This document shows positions 10,610 to 19,931 of a stretch of 64,000 nucleotides of DNA, piece after piece. The translations under genes and the position numbers were made by a program. The notes below the pieces were generated by a model. It was not told the origin of the DNA. It was given only the letters and a program-made list of their open reading frames with translations, and searched no databases. The stretch comes from Hofstenia miamia (lineage: Eukaryota > Xenacoelomorpha > Acoela). Position 1 is the first letter of the stretch, and the number at the start of each line of letters is the position of its first letter. Location of the stretch: assembly GCA_004352715.1 (NCBI GenBank), contig SCFE01000019.1, positions 1,231,771 through 1,295,770 on the forward strand, read 5' to 3'.

Positions 10610-10890
10610 TCGAATGGTTTTCAATAACATTATTTCCCATCAGAGCTATGCTAGTAATGAATTGGCTGGCTCCATGAGAGTTTGAAGTGATGAAGTGGCG
10701 TCCACAGTCGCTTGATCTAAACTCCATCGAGAATGTGGGGGATTGCAGATAGACAAGCTGCAAATCACTTCAAAAGTACAAATGCGTCACCACATTCAAC
10801 AGATCCGGTCAAATATTGGTTAGAAAAATTTAGAACATTTAATCAGATGAATGCCATGACGCATGTCGGAACTTATTAAAGACAAGAGTG
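10610..10890 (+). pseudogene. Tc1/mariner transposase C-terminal fragment
   Basis: The plus strand reads ...MLVMNWLAP-stop-EFEVMKWRPQSLDLNSIENV. This matches the Tc1 signature W-P-x-S-P-D-L-N-P-I-E-N-x-W that carries the third catalytic residue (Glu, DD34E). A stop and a frameshift after IEN show it is dead. In the next frame a run beginning MWGIADRQAANHFKST is open for about 50 codons. Terminal repeats were not found. Confidence 0.75.
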
Positions 10891-11119
10891 CTTCTACCCA
10901 CCACTCATTTATTTTTTTCCATTTAACTATTACGTGCTGTATTTTTTTATATTAAAATAAACATTGTTTTTGTGGTATGCTACTTCGTTTTTTACAAATT
11001 TATCAATTATTCGAAATTTGATAGGTAGAAGAAATAATTGGTGACAGGGATGCATGTAAACTCGGGTTAGTATGTTAATTCGCGCAATTAGATAAAAATT
11101 TGTAAAGATTTTACTTAGG

Positions 11120-11432
11120 AGCTGCATTCATAACGTATGCTGATGATATCTTAGTTAAATCAACGGAATTTAAAGATTGCAATACTATCTACCCATGCAA
11201 TCCATTTACGGTTGATTTTCCTAAACAACTTTCCATCCAAAATTCAACGTTCACAGGGATCAATGACATTTGCATCAACTACATAACAAACTCTACAAAA
11301 ACTTTAGAAGCTGGCAATTTGAACAATACTGTTAACCTCAAACTGTTCTCCAATGTTCCAGTACAATTTACTCTTCAAGTTAAGAAAGACATATCAAATA
11401 CTTATCAAACTGTAACTTATTTTAATTTGTAG
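11120..11432 (+). pseudogene. Unrecognised 100-codon frame with a YADD-like motif (copy 2)
   Basis: The same reading frame as at 4380-4692 and, as far as I can read, identical in sequence. It starts FYLGAAFITYADDILVKS and ends TVTYFNL at a TAG. The first part looks like a reverse transcriptase YxDD box; the rest is unrecognised, N/T/S-rich sequence. Confidence 0.35.
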
Positions 11433-11942
11433 AAGTAAAAAAGATGCTTTTTAATAAAAGGATGATTTAATTTTCCTCTATACATTATAAATTTTGCCTA
11501 ACATTGAAAGCTTAGCCATCTCAAAATTTGCGGAATGGTGTATGACAGAAATTTGAGTATTTATTGTAGCAAAGTTTTATTGATATACGTCAAAATGAGG
11601 CTCAGTTGAAATCACCTAATGCGTAAAAATGATTAATTCAAAGCCTAAATATGCCAATTTCAGTGCTCTTTGCTTTATCTTATTTAATGAATATTTAGCA
11701 ATCACTCTCTTTTACGTTCAAAAACCGGAGAGGAGAAAGCTAGAGGCACCAGCGATTGAGTAAATGGGAGCAGGTTTAGATCATAAATAAATCATCTATC
11801 TTTTGCTGTTTAGATATCTATATTAGTTCGCGATTGATAATTTTTAGTAGCGTAACGTTATGTAAAATGTTTTATTGTGAACTAACTAAAATATACAAGT
11901 GTATATAGTAGTTTGTTATGAACCATTCATTCCTAATGGAAC

Positions 11943-11966
11943 ATATATATATATATATATATATAA
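11943..11966. repeat. (AT)n microsatellite
   Basis: Uninterrupted AT dinucleotides right of block A copy 2. Confidence 0.95.
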
Positions 11967-12016
11967 ATGTGGACACTGTGTTGATTCTTCTGCAAAAAGC
12001 ATGGCACGAAGGGATG

Positions 12017-12426
12017 CAGTGTGGCACTAGTACGGCACACGGCACGGGACGGCACGAAATTTAAAAAAGCTTAAACACGTGGTCAGCACGGCATGAAAAA
12101 CTGTAAATTTTAAAAATCAGTAAAATTCGATCTGAATTATTTCTCAGAAATTTTGTTACTTCGTTGAATATAAAAAATATCTTAAATTTAACCTGTATGA
12201 ATGAAATGTTTTTGCAGCAACTCGTTTCAATAGTTTAACAAATTGTTCAACAAACAAAACTTTCGATGATTTTAATATTAATTAATAGATTTAGAAAATC
12301 AAAATAACATGTATATATTATGCGTATTTTAATGCGGGCACGAGCACGGCACGGGCATGAAATTTTCTGTAACAATAGACCCGTGCACTTCACGAGCGCA
12401 ACAGGAACGGCACGTTTCCAACACTG
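12017..12426. mobile_element. hAT-like non-autonomous element with GGCACG words
   Basis: The stretch starts CAGTGTGGCAC and ends TTCCAACACTG (CAGTGTTGGAA on the other strand). Both flanks are rich in the word GGCACG/CGTGCC (for example 12028-12055 and 12340-12415), while the centre is AT-rich. CAGTG-type ends with subterminal repeats are a hAT hallmark. The expected 8-bp target duplication is not seen: the flanks are AAGGGATG and TAGTGTAC. The ends may therefore be misplaced or worn. Confidence 0.5.
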
Positions 12427-12849
12427 TAGTGTACGCATACTGTGAAACTTTTATTTAAGGTAAAAATTTTAAAATTTGAATTTTGTATGTCTGACTCTCT
12501 CAAAAGATTCTATTTCCTTAGAAACTTGAAAGTTGGACTAATAAAGATTACTACATGCAGTTATGAAATTAATTTATTGATGCGTAGATCACAAAAACAA
12601 AATAGTTATTGCTCCAATAAAGTTGATTTCTTCATATTTGGAACGCTTTTCTGGGTCTGTTCTACAATCTGTAAGTTATACTGCAATTGTTCATTCATGG
12701 AACGACCCAATTGCGTCATTTCCTGTATGAAACATACATGTACACTTGTCGGCATAGTCGTTTGTAGCATATGCATATAGCATTCTGAACGGATTGAAGG
12801 TCATAATTTCATTCTAATCTTCTAAATCTATTTTAACAGACCAACTTCT
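12427..12849. other. AT-rich stretch, no recognised gene
   Basis: A 112-codon frame at 12442-12780 (plus) is Cys-rich but has no recognisable domain. It sits between transposon pieces, so I leave it unassigned. Confidence 0.45.
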
Positions 12850-13301
12850 GAAACAACCTTTTACTGCTTTTGGTTACAAATCAACAAGCTTTTTGCTTTA
12901 AATTTTGTCATGTATACACAAGCTCCTGGAAGTGGTTTTTCTCTCTCAATATTGTTTGAAGCAACATCCCTCGTTTTGTAATCAAATAAACTAAGAAAAA
13001 TTAAGTCCTCAGAAAGAATCCATACGCAAGGTAGCTGCTCTCATTTGAAGTTGAGAATAGGAATAAAGCAACTGAAGTAGTTTCAAGTCATTTCTAAGTG
13101 CCTGCGGAGCAAGTAGTTCAAGAACCAGGCCTTAATATATACGTTTGCTAGAAAAATGTTGATATCACGCAACCCATTCGCTTCTCTCGCTGTAATTTTA
13201 AGCTGATAATCGAAAGAGTCTAATGTTGATGGCTCTGCCATCCATCGTGCTGATGCATTTGATCTGGTTTTCTGAACTTCATACTGTTTAAAATGATTCA
13301 T
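12850..13301 (-). pseudogene. FDTTASN-family transposase, C-terminal fragment
   Basis: The minus strand reads an open stretch from 13301 to 13083 with ASARWMA, then LKITAREANGLRDINIF, then VYIKAWF. From knowledge of the family, the C-terminal half carries an 'ARWMAKxLY', 'F-LTxREExGLRDI', 'F-V-KxYxKAWF' series, so the match is good. Below 13083 the frame breaks, but related residues may continue to about 12850 (LYSYSQLQMRAATLR). It has the same strand and order as the N-terminal piece at 16731-17330. Both could belong to one element split by later insertions. Confidence 0.6.
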
Positions 13302-13507
13302 TAATCATCAACTATAAACTGCTACAGAGCAGTACTGATATCGATAAGCACCATATGATTTAATTATTACTTTAAATTTGGATTCCACTTTCATTTAGGA
13401 AATATTCTCATATCACTTTTTTAGAAATTGATGATCGCAAATACAAGGGCAATTCATTAAAGACCTCCGCTGCTTTCACGAAAAAAGAGTAAGCAGTGAA
13501 GCTTTTT

Positions 13508-15856
13508 TTAATTAGTATTGATCTTAGTAAATGTTTTCAATCTTAAGTTGAACTTTAAATGGAAAATTATGTAATTTAAACATATAAAATTTTTCCCTGA
13601 AAGTATGTTAATAAAATAAATAAATGAGATGTATAAGAGATATCTTGTAGGTCTCATATTTTCAAAGTCTTTATAGAATTTTGTTACATGTGCGAACCTG
13701 GGAACATTGGCAATTTTTTCATTAGCCCAATTTGATAATTTATCAATTTTGTTCCACTTAGTTATGTATTTCCCTAAAGTAAATTGTGATCCGTAACCAA
13801 TTATTTCGTAGTAATTGATAAAGAATTTTTCTCGAAGTAAATTTTTGGTAGCAGTTATGGTTGAGTTAAACCTAGCAAGTTTGCGAACCTTATCATTAAG
13901 AAAATCAGTAAAATCAAGATTATCTGTAAATCTTACTCCAAGGTAAGTTGGTTTATTTGAATTCTGCAGGGACAATTCACTAGACTTTAAAGTAAATTGG
14001 TTTAAATATCAACTTTCTGTGATGTATGCAAAATCATAAATTGAGATTTGCTAACGTTCAATTGAACCTCGTGTTTATCAAACCAATTTTTTTAGATTAT
14101 TAAAGTCGTGAGTTACTAGTCTGTTACAGGTAACTTTATTGTTTGTGCTGACATACAGATAAGTGTCATCGACATATTGAGTAATTTTACAAAGAGTTAC
14201 ACAATTGGCAATATCGTTAACATATATGTTAAATAAAAGAAGCCTTAAAAATTGAACCCTGTGGAACTCATATGAAGACCTTCCAATAAGATGTCTGAAA
14301 GCCACCAAGCTTTACATATTGATACCTATTAGTTAGAAAGCTACTAACTAAGTTCAAGGCATCGCTACTAAGACCATATTTATGTAATTTTCCCAATAGT
14401 ATGCTATGAGACATGCTGTCAAAAGCTTTTGATAAATCAGCGAAACCTACGGCGTTGTTTAAATATTTTCTCCAGTCTTCGATTGCAAATAACAATGCGT
14501 CAGTTGTAGACTTTGGCTTTGTAAAACCAAATTGATGATTACTAATTAATTTGGATTCATTAAAATAATTTAACAGCTGGTTATATAGACTTCGTTCAAA
14601 TATTTTTGACAGTATGTGGATTACAGAAATTGTCCTATAATTCGTAGGTAGTTGAGGCTCCTTACTTTTGTAAATGAGAATAACAATAGCATACTTGAGA
14701 ATTTGCGGATGACAAATGCATAAATTCAGAATATATGTTAGATGTGAGACTGTATTTAAGAAAGCCAATTTCATGATGAAGTCAGTTACATTGTATGGTC
14801 ATTTGGATTTGTAATTGTTTACTTGATTTATGTTTCTTAGTACTTCGTTTTCAAACAAAAAATGGAAATAAAAAGAATTTTCATGACTTCCAATTTCGTC
14901 CGTGTATTGCGCAGGGCATCCTGTACATTTTCCGATACAGACTAAAAAACGATTTAAATTATTAGCAATTTCTTGTTGGCTTCCTAAAATCTTATTGCTG
15001 TTGAACAAGCAGGTTAAAATTTACATTTGTTTTTGCAAACCATTTTAGAATAGGACCATTTTTCTTTTAGTGTAATTAGCTTTTCAAAGACTAACAAACT
15101 AGAATTTTTGACAATGTCTTTTTCTAATAGCTTAAGTGATTTCTTCTTCATAACATATAAAGGGTAGTCATTTTGTGATTTAGATTCCTGTCCTTTGCTT
15201 AAACATTCCGTCAATTTAAATCTTTCATCCTTAGGGTATCGTGAGAGAGGTTATTTGTGCGCGGACGCACTGAAAATTTTCTTATTGGTGCATGCATGTC
15301 AACAATTCGTTGAAGTTGATGAAGTACAAAGCTAATGTCTAATTAATGTTGTCAAACATGTAAACAGCATTCCAATTGATGCAGCACAAATCATACATGA
15401 AGGTTGTCTATATTAAAGTTCTTGGTGGAACGTGTAACAATTTCTATTCTTTTTGACTTAGGTTACGTGCATTTCATTATCAACTATGAATAACATGTTA
15501 TGGTAGCTGAAAATACATGAGAAATACTAATTTGTGTACCGATCAGCTTTTAGTAATTATGTAATCAATCAACGTACTACTAGTGTGTGTAGTACGCGTC
15601 GCATAAGTCTGTTAACAGAAAACAAGTTATATTCATTCAACAAATTCTCAATTAAATAGGTTTGCTTTTTATCATAGAAGTTGATTTTGTAATCTCCGCG
15701 TAGAAGGTTCACTTTTAAGAAATATAGCATTATTTCAAAAAATTTTTGGTAGTTTCGTCGAGTATGCTTTTGCCGTAGTTGGAGATTACAAAAGCTAATG
15801 ACATTTTGCACGTTTCCAAGCTCAGATAAGGTAAATTCATTCGTCCATGCCCCCAA
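13508..15856 (-). pseudogene. Jockey/CR1-like LINE, 5'-truncated and frameshifted
   Basis: Reading right to left: an endonuclease tail at 15856-15569 (GDYKINFYDKKQTYLIENLL, with LIDYIIT just after); an unassigned linker at 15214-14799; reverse transcriptase at 14774-14268 (YKSKEPQLPTNYRTISVIHILSKIFER, FGFTKPKSTTDAL, ADLSKAFDSMSHSILLGKL); the palm at 14308-14078 (LLFNIYVNDI, then QYVDDTYLY, which holds the two catalytic Asp); and a C-terminal domain at 13975-13508. Such proteins copy their own RNA at a nicked genomic site. Several frameshifts and stops inactivate this copy. The 5' end, with any ORF1 and most of the endonuclease, is missing or lies in the gap at 15893. Confidence 0.85.
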
Positions 15857-15892
15857 CCACCACCACCATTATTTTAAAGTCATCCTCATCTT

Positions 15893-16257
15893 NNNNNNNN
15901 NNNNNNNNNNNNNNNNNNNNNNNNNNNNNNNNNNNNNNNNNNNNNNNNNNNNNNNNNNNNNNNNNNNNNNNNNNNNNNNNNNNNNNNNNNNNNNNNNNNN
16001 NNNNNNNNNNNNNNNNNNNNNNNNNNNNNNNNNNNNNNNNNNNNNNNNNNNNNNNNNNNNNNNNNNNNNNNNNNNNNNNNNNNNNNNNNNNNNNNNNNNN
16101 NNNNNNNNNNNNNNNNNNNNNNNNNNNNNNNNNNNNNNNNNNNNNNNNNNNNNNNNNNNNNNNNNNNNNNNNNNNNNNNNNNNNNNNNNNNNNNNNNNNN
16201 NNNNNNNNNNNNNNNNNNNNNNNNNNNNNNNNNNNNNNNNNNNNNNNNNNNNNNNNN
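15893..16257. other. Assembly gap, 365 N, with duplicated flanks
   Basis: Forty-three bases before the gap (15850-15892, 'cccccaaccaccaccacc' onward) are repeated exactly after it (16279-16321). The gap is therefore either an unmerged contig overlap or a collapsed repeat. Confidence 0.95.
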
Positions 16258-16322
16258 GGGGCTGGGGGGACTATAGCCCCCCCAACCACCACCACCATTA
16301 TTTTAAAGTCATCCTCATCTTT

Positions 16323-17427
16323 ATATAGGTGATAATGTTCATAATGAAGATCAACAAGAGAGTGAAGATACCATTTCACAACCCCAAATCTCCCCTTTTA
16401 GTTATTTAAATTATTTCAAATGGCCAAAAATAAGCTATTAAAATATTTTAAAAAATGGTTTGAATTTGATTTAGATAGACAAATATTTAATGTTTTTCGT
16501 TAATTTTTAATATTATCTAACGTTTACCAACATAATGTTAATTTGTTTTCATAATAAGTTTTTAATTAAAATTAGCCCCCCCCCAGTTCAAAATTGCTTC
16601 CGGGGCCCCTGTTCGTTGAAACATCTTTAAATTGATCTTTGTTCAAAGTTTTCCACTCCATTAGGAAGCGCTTGAATGACCCAATTTCAGGTGAACATGA
16701 GATGCCTAGGCATGCTTGAAACACTAAATCCTAATAATATTTCCAATATATGATGCGAAATACAAGGTGTAAAAAATCTCTTCCCAAAAGGTGCTCAAGA
16801 AGTACGCAAGCTCCTGCCAAACTTCCATTGTTAGATGCTGTCGTATCAAAAATCATATCATGAACTGAATCCTCTATCTGCCATTCTTGCAATGCATTGT
16901 ATACAGATTCCGTCATAACTTTGCCTGTACTATTTTGAATCTTTGGAACCCTAGTAATTTCTTCTCTCCCATTCCTGAAACACGGTATGGGAAGTAGATC
17001 CACCTTTTTTCCCTGTCATATCTGCTAAAGTTTTCCTTATTTGAAGTTGTCAAAAGTTTTCTTTCTTTTTTGTATTTTTTTAGGATTAATGAACGTTTAA
17101 TAACATAAACATCAAATAATGAACACATGAGTACAAATGAGTTTCAAAAAAAGCGCATGTTGACGTTGGATTTTTCTTGTTGGCTAGTTCCAAGGGTCTT
17201 AGATGTTTCAAAAAGTATCAGAGTATCAGAGTTGCAGAATGGTCACTTACATATGAGCGGCCAATTGCACGAGCTAAGTGAGGAGATAAAATGCTTCGAA
17301 GTTGTTGAGATATTATTATTTAAAAGATGACACACATTTTCATTCTTATATGTCACATTCTAGTTTTCCAAGACCACATTGTGTGGCACTGGGGGCCAAA
17401 TTTTAAGGACTCCCTCATGCCAAGTCT
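16323..17427. repeat. Block B, copy 2 of the large duplication
   Basis: Matches 6337-7334. It contains about 90 bp near 17070-17160 that copy 1 lacks, and it continues without a gap to the right. Confidence 0.85.
16731..17330 (-). pseudogene. FDTTASN-family transposase fragment (copy 2)
   Basis: The minus strand at 17003-16731 reads KIQNSTGKVMTESVYNALQ, FDTTASNNGSLAGACVLLE and LGRDFLHL. An overlapping frame at 17128-16913 reads FPYRVSGMGEKKLLGFQ, which matches the family's 'LPVxVSGxGxEKLLGVPK' segment, so a frameshift lies between them near 16960-17000. Further upstream, to about 17330, LARAIGRSYVSDHSATLIL continues the similarity. In this family the segment precedes the C-terminal part seen at 13301-12850. 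The gene is inactive. Confidence 0.7.
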
Positions 17428-18040
17428 ATCCAATCTTTTCGCAAAAAAATCGTCAGCCTTCAATTCTCCTATTTAGTAATCCATGGATTACCAGATCTGT
17501 TTTACTGTTAGTACAATTAATGAATTTCTTAGCTAATGCCGTGCCATCATTTTTGGTGTCTCTATCTTTTACACATGCCTGCTAATGCTGAAACAATGTT
17601 TTCAAACACATCATTTTCTCAGAAAATCGGAAAAACCATCTCATTATTGGTAGTGTCAACCAGCCTAAAGTATATTAATTGGCTTGGAATTGGGTGATAG
17701 GGCTGGGGCTGAATTTTTAATATAGTAGAAGTTAGTTCCATAATGACGTGTTGAATTTAACCATTTATGCTCCCAGAAAATTTCAGGAGACTTCATGGTT
17801 ACACAAAACCTTACTTTTCTCAACTTTTGCTTGGCAACCTCCAAGTCGGGCTGATCCAGTATCGTAAGAATTGGATAGGCCTACTCCAGGGCTGAAACAA
17901 AAACTGGGTGTACAACTTTGTGGCATTAGTTGTAACCTTAGATGCACATTTTTGCTAAGAATTTTTATGTTGTGAAATATACTTTGCATACATGTTGTTC
18001 AAACGCAACTTTTCAAACATTGGCAAAATATGAACAACCC
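17428..18040. other. No recognised gene
   Basis: AT-rich sequence with short frames only. The far N-terminus of the FDTTASN element may extend here but is not recognisable. A (TA)n run follows at 18045-18069. Confidence 0.45.
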
Positions 18041-18044
18041 TAAT

Positions 18045-18069
18045 GTATATATATATATATATATATATT
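18045..18069. repeat. (TA)n microsatellite
   Basis: Pure TA dinucleotides, close to the 3' side of the minus-strand LINE tail at 18187-18486. Confidence 0.95.
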
Positions 18070-18186
18070 TAGTCAAAGTTTTATTTCCCGTATCAATTAT
18101 TATAAAAAGGAAAGGATCACAAACTAAACATAAACAGTAGTAAGAAATATTCTGTTTTTAAAATAAATCAGCTAATGTATTTGTTG

Positions 18187-18486
18187 TCAAATATTGAAGT
18201 GCAAGTACAGTAAACGTTTTTCGTGTTTTAGACCTCCTGCAATATAAAGTGTTACTGTGATGCTCGAAAAACATATGTGACTTATTTTTTTGCTGCACAT
18301 TAACGGATGAAGAGGATATTTATTGTTGGATATGATGTTGTTCACAGAGATTTTGAAACAAGTTATGAGGGCATTATTGCATTCGTGTATAACATCTTCT
18401 AGCAAACTCAGTGAGGAAGAAACAAGCCTAAGTACTCTTCTCAGTTTCTGTTTTTGTAAATTGCTCAGATGTCCAAACCATGCCAA
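18187..18486 (-). pseudogene. LINE reverse-transcriptase C-terminal fragment
   Basis: The open minus frame begins MAWFGHLSNLQKQKLRRVLR, then LLEDVIHECNNALITCF, then NNKYPLHPL. From general knowledge, this follows the C-terminal pattern of Rex1/CR1-type LINEs, 'WFGxLSxxxxxxLxRVVxxxSKIIG...LxSLEDIY...DPSHPLHP'. Residues after PLHPL no longer match. Only this 3' end is present, as expected of a 5'-truncated insertion. Confidence 0.7.
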
Positions 18487-18540
18487 TAAAGCATGTGTGA
18501 TAATGATAACACATAATTTTTAAATATGTACCAGCGAGTG

Positions 18541-19100
18541 CTCTAATTTATCAAATTTACTAACAAACATAAATGAATTAGTAATGAAGTATACTTTCTT
18601 TAGTATATTTCCTTTTTTTTCTTAAATGATAATTTATTGATGATACCACACAGATATTCACAGCATGTGACAGATTGAATCGTGTGTCCATTTATGCAAA
18701 GGGAAGTATTTTTTCCATATTGTAGCAGTGCTTCATTTTTTAAATTATTATTCGAAAAAATCAATTCTTAATTTATATTATTATTTAGCGCAAAATGTCA
18801 TATTATTGAATTGCTCACAAATGGGCTTCTTTAAAATCTTATTTTGCACTATTATGTTTGACTACGGATATTAAAGATGTATCATCAGAGAATCTTTTCA
18901 AAGAATCTTTTAAGTTGGCTTATTGCTGCAATATTTTATAGCATTGCTACTACTATCGTTTAGAAGTTTTATTTTGTTGTTATAGTTGACAAAACTAATG
19001 CTTTAGATGATTTACCATAAGAAGTAACAACATTCTGTTTCCAATCATTTACGTAGGAATATATGTTAGCATCGAGTCGAGTTAAAATTTATTTAGGCTT
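18541..19100. other. AT-rich stretch, nothing recognised
   Basis: No frame, repeat structure or RNA gene is visible. Confidence 0.5.
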
Positions 19101-19129
19101 ATTTTATCGCTAGGCTATATATAACNATG

Positions 19130-19497
19130 AACCGATATTTCTAAGCTCGGCTCGTTTAAATTTTGTGTAAGTTCGGCTCGGCTCGCCACATAAATTCTTC
19201 GAATGAGGCTCGTTTTAGCTCGGTATTTTTTTTAAAAATATTGTGCTCAAAGAATTTTTTACATAGCTCTTCCGATTATATAATAAACTTTTCTTAAATA
19301 AGATTATAGGAAAAGCATACTGACTGAAAAAAAAGAAAAATCTCCATAATCAAATTAACAAGCATAACTATAAACCTGCTTTGCCTAAAATAGGCTCGTT
19401 TTGGGCTCGTCGTATATCAAATACTGTGCTCAAGCTCGGCTCGGCTCGGCTCGGCTCGGCTCGGGCCTGTTAGAAACTCGGCTCGTTGACAAGTCTG
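19130..19497. mobile_element. hAT-like element with GGCTCG words
   Basis: GGCTCG/CTCGGCTCG words fill 19146-19215 and 19390-19490, including five tandem copies near 19436-19462, around an AT-rich middle. The right end reads ACGAGCCGAG...on the opposite strand after CAGACTTGTCA, a plausible hAT terminus ending at 19497. I could not find a matching left terminus or target duplication. Confidence 0.4.
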
Positions 19498-19558
19498 AAC
19501 AGAAGCACTAAATGTTAAATTAAATAAAAAAACAAGCCTGATGCCTATCAATTTGAGA

Positions 19559-19920
19559 NNNNNNNNNNNNNNNNNNNNNNNNNNNNNNNNNNNNNNNNNN
19601 NNNNNNNNNNNNNNNNNNNNNNNNNNNNNNNNNNNNNNNNNNNNNNNNNNNNNNNNNNNNNNNNNNNNNNNNNNNNNNNNNNNNNNNNNNNNNNNNNNNN
19701 NNNNNNNNNNNNNNNNNNNNNNNNNNNNNNNNNNNNNNNNNNNNNNNNNNNNNNNNNNNNNNNNNNNNNNNNNNNNNNNNNNNNNNNNNNNNNNNNNNNN
19801 NNNNNNNNNNNNNNNNNNNNNNNNNNNNNNNNNNNNNNNNNNNNNNNNNNNNNNNNNNNNNNNNNNNNNNNNNNNNNNNNNNNNNNNNNNNNNNNNNNNN
19901 NNNNNNNNNNNNNNNNNNNN
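19559..19920. other. Assembly gap, 362 N
   Basis: The gap is followed directly by a (TA)n run, so a microsatellite probably broke the assembly. Confidence 0.99.
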
Positions 19921-19931
19921 TATATATATAT

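Larger units (their letters stand above)
10461..11935. repeat. Block A, copy 2 of the large duplication
   Basis: Matches 3822-5173. It is the fuller copy, with the Tc1 fragment intact over about 106 bp that copy 1 lacks. It continues past the end of copy 1 into a (TA)n run at 11943. Confidence 0.85.

Noticed and set aside
12009-12434. 8-bp target duplication for the GGCACG element
   Set aside because: The flanks AAGGGATG and TAGTGTAC do not match, so only the ends and words support the call.
15798-16379. Frames of 161-180 codons across 15.8-16.4 kb
   Set aside because: They cross the 365-N gap and translate a CCACCA-rich simple sequence on both sides.
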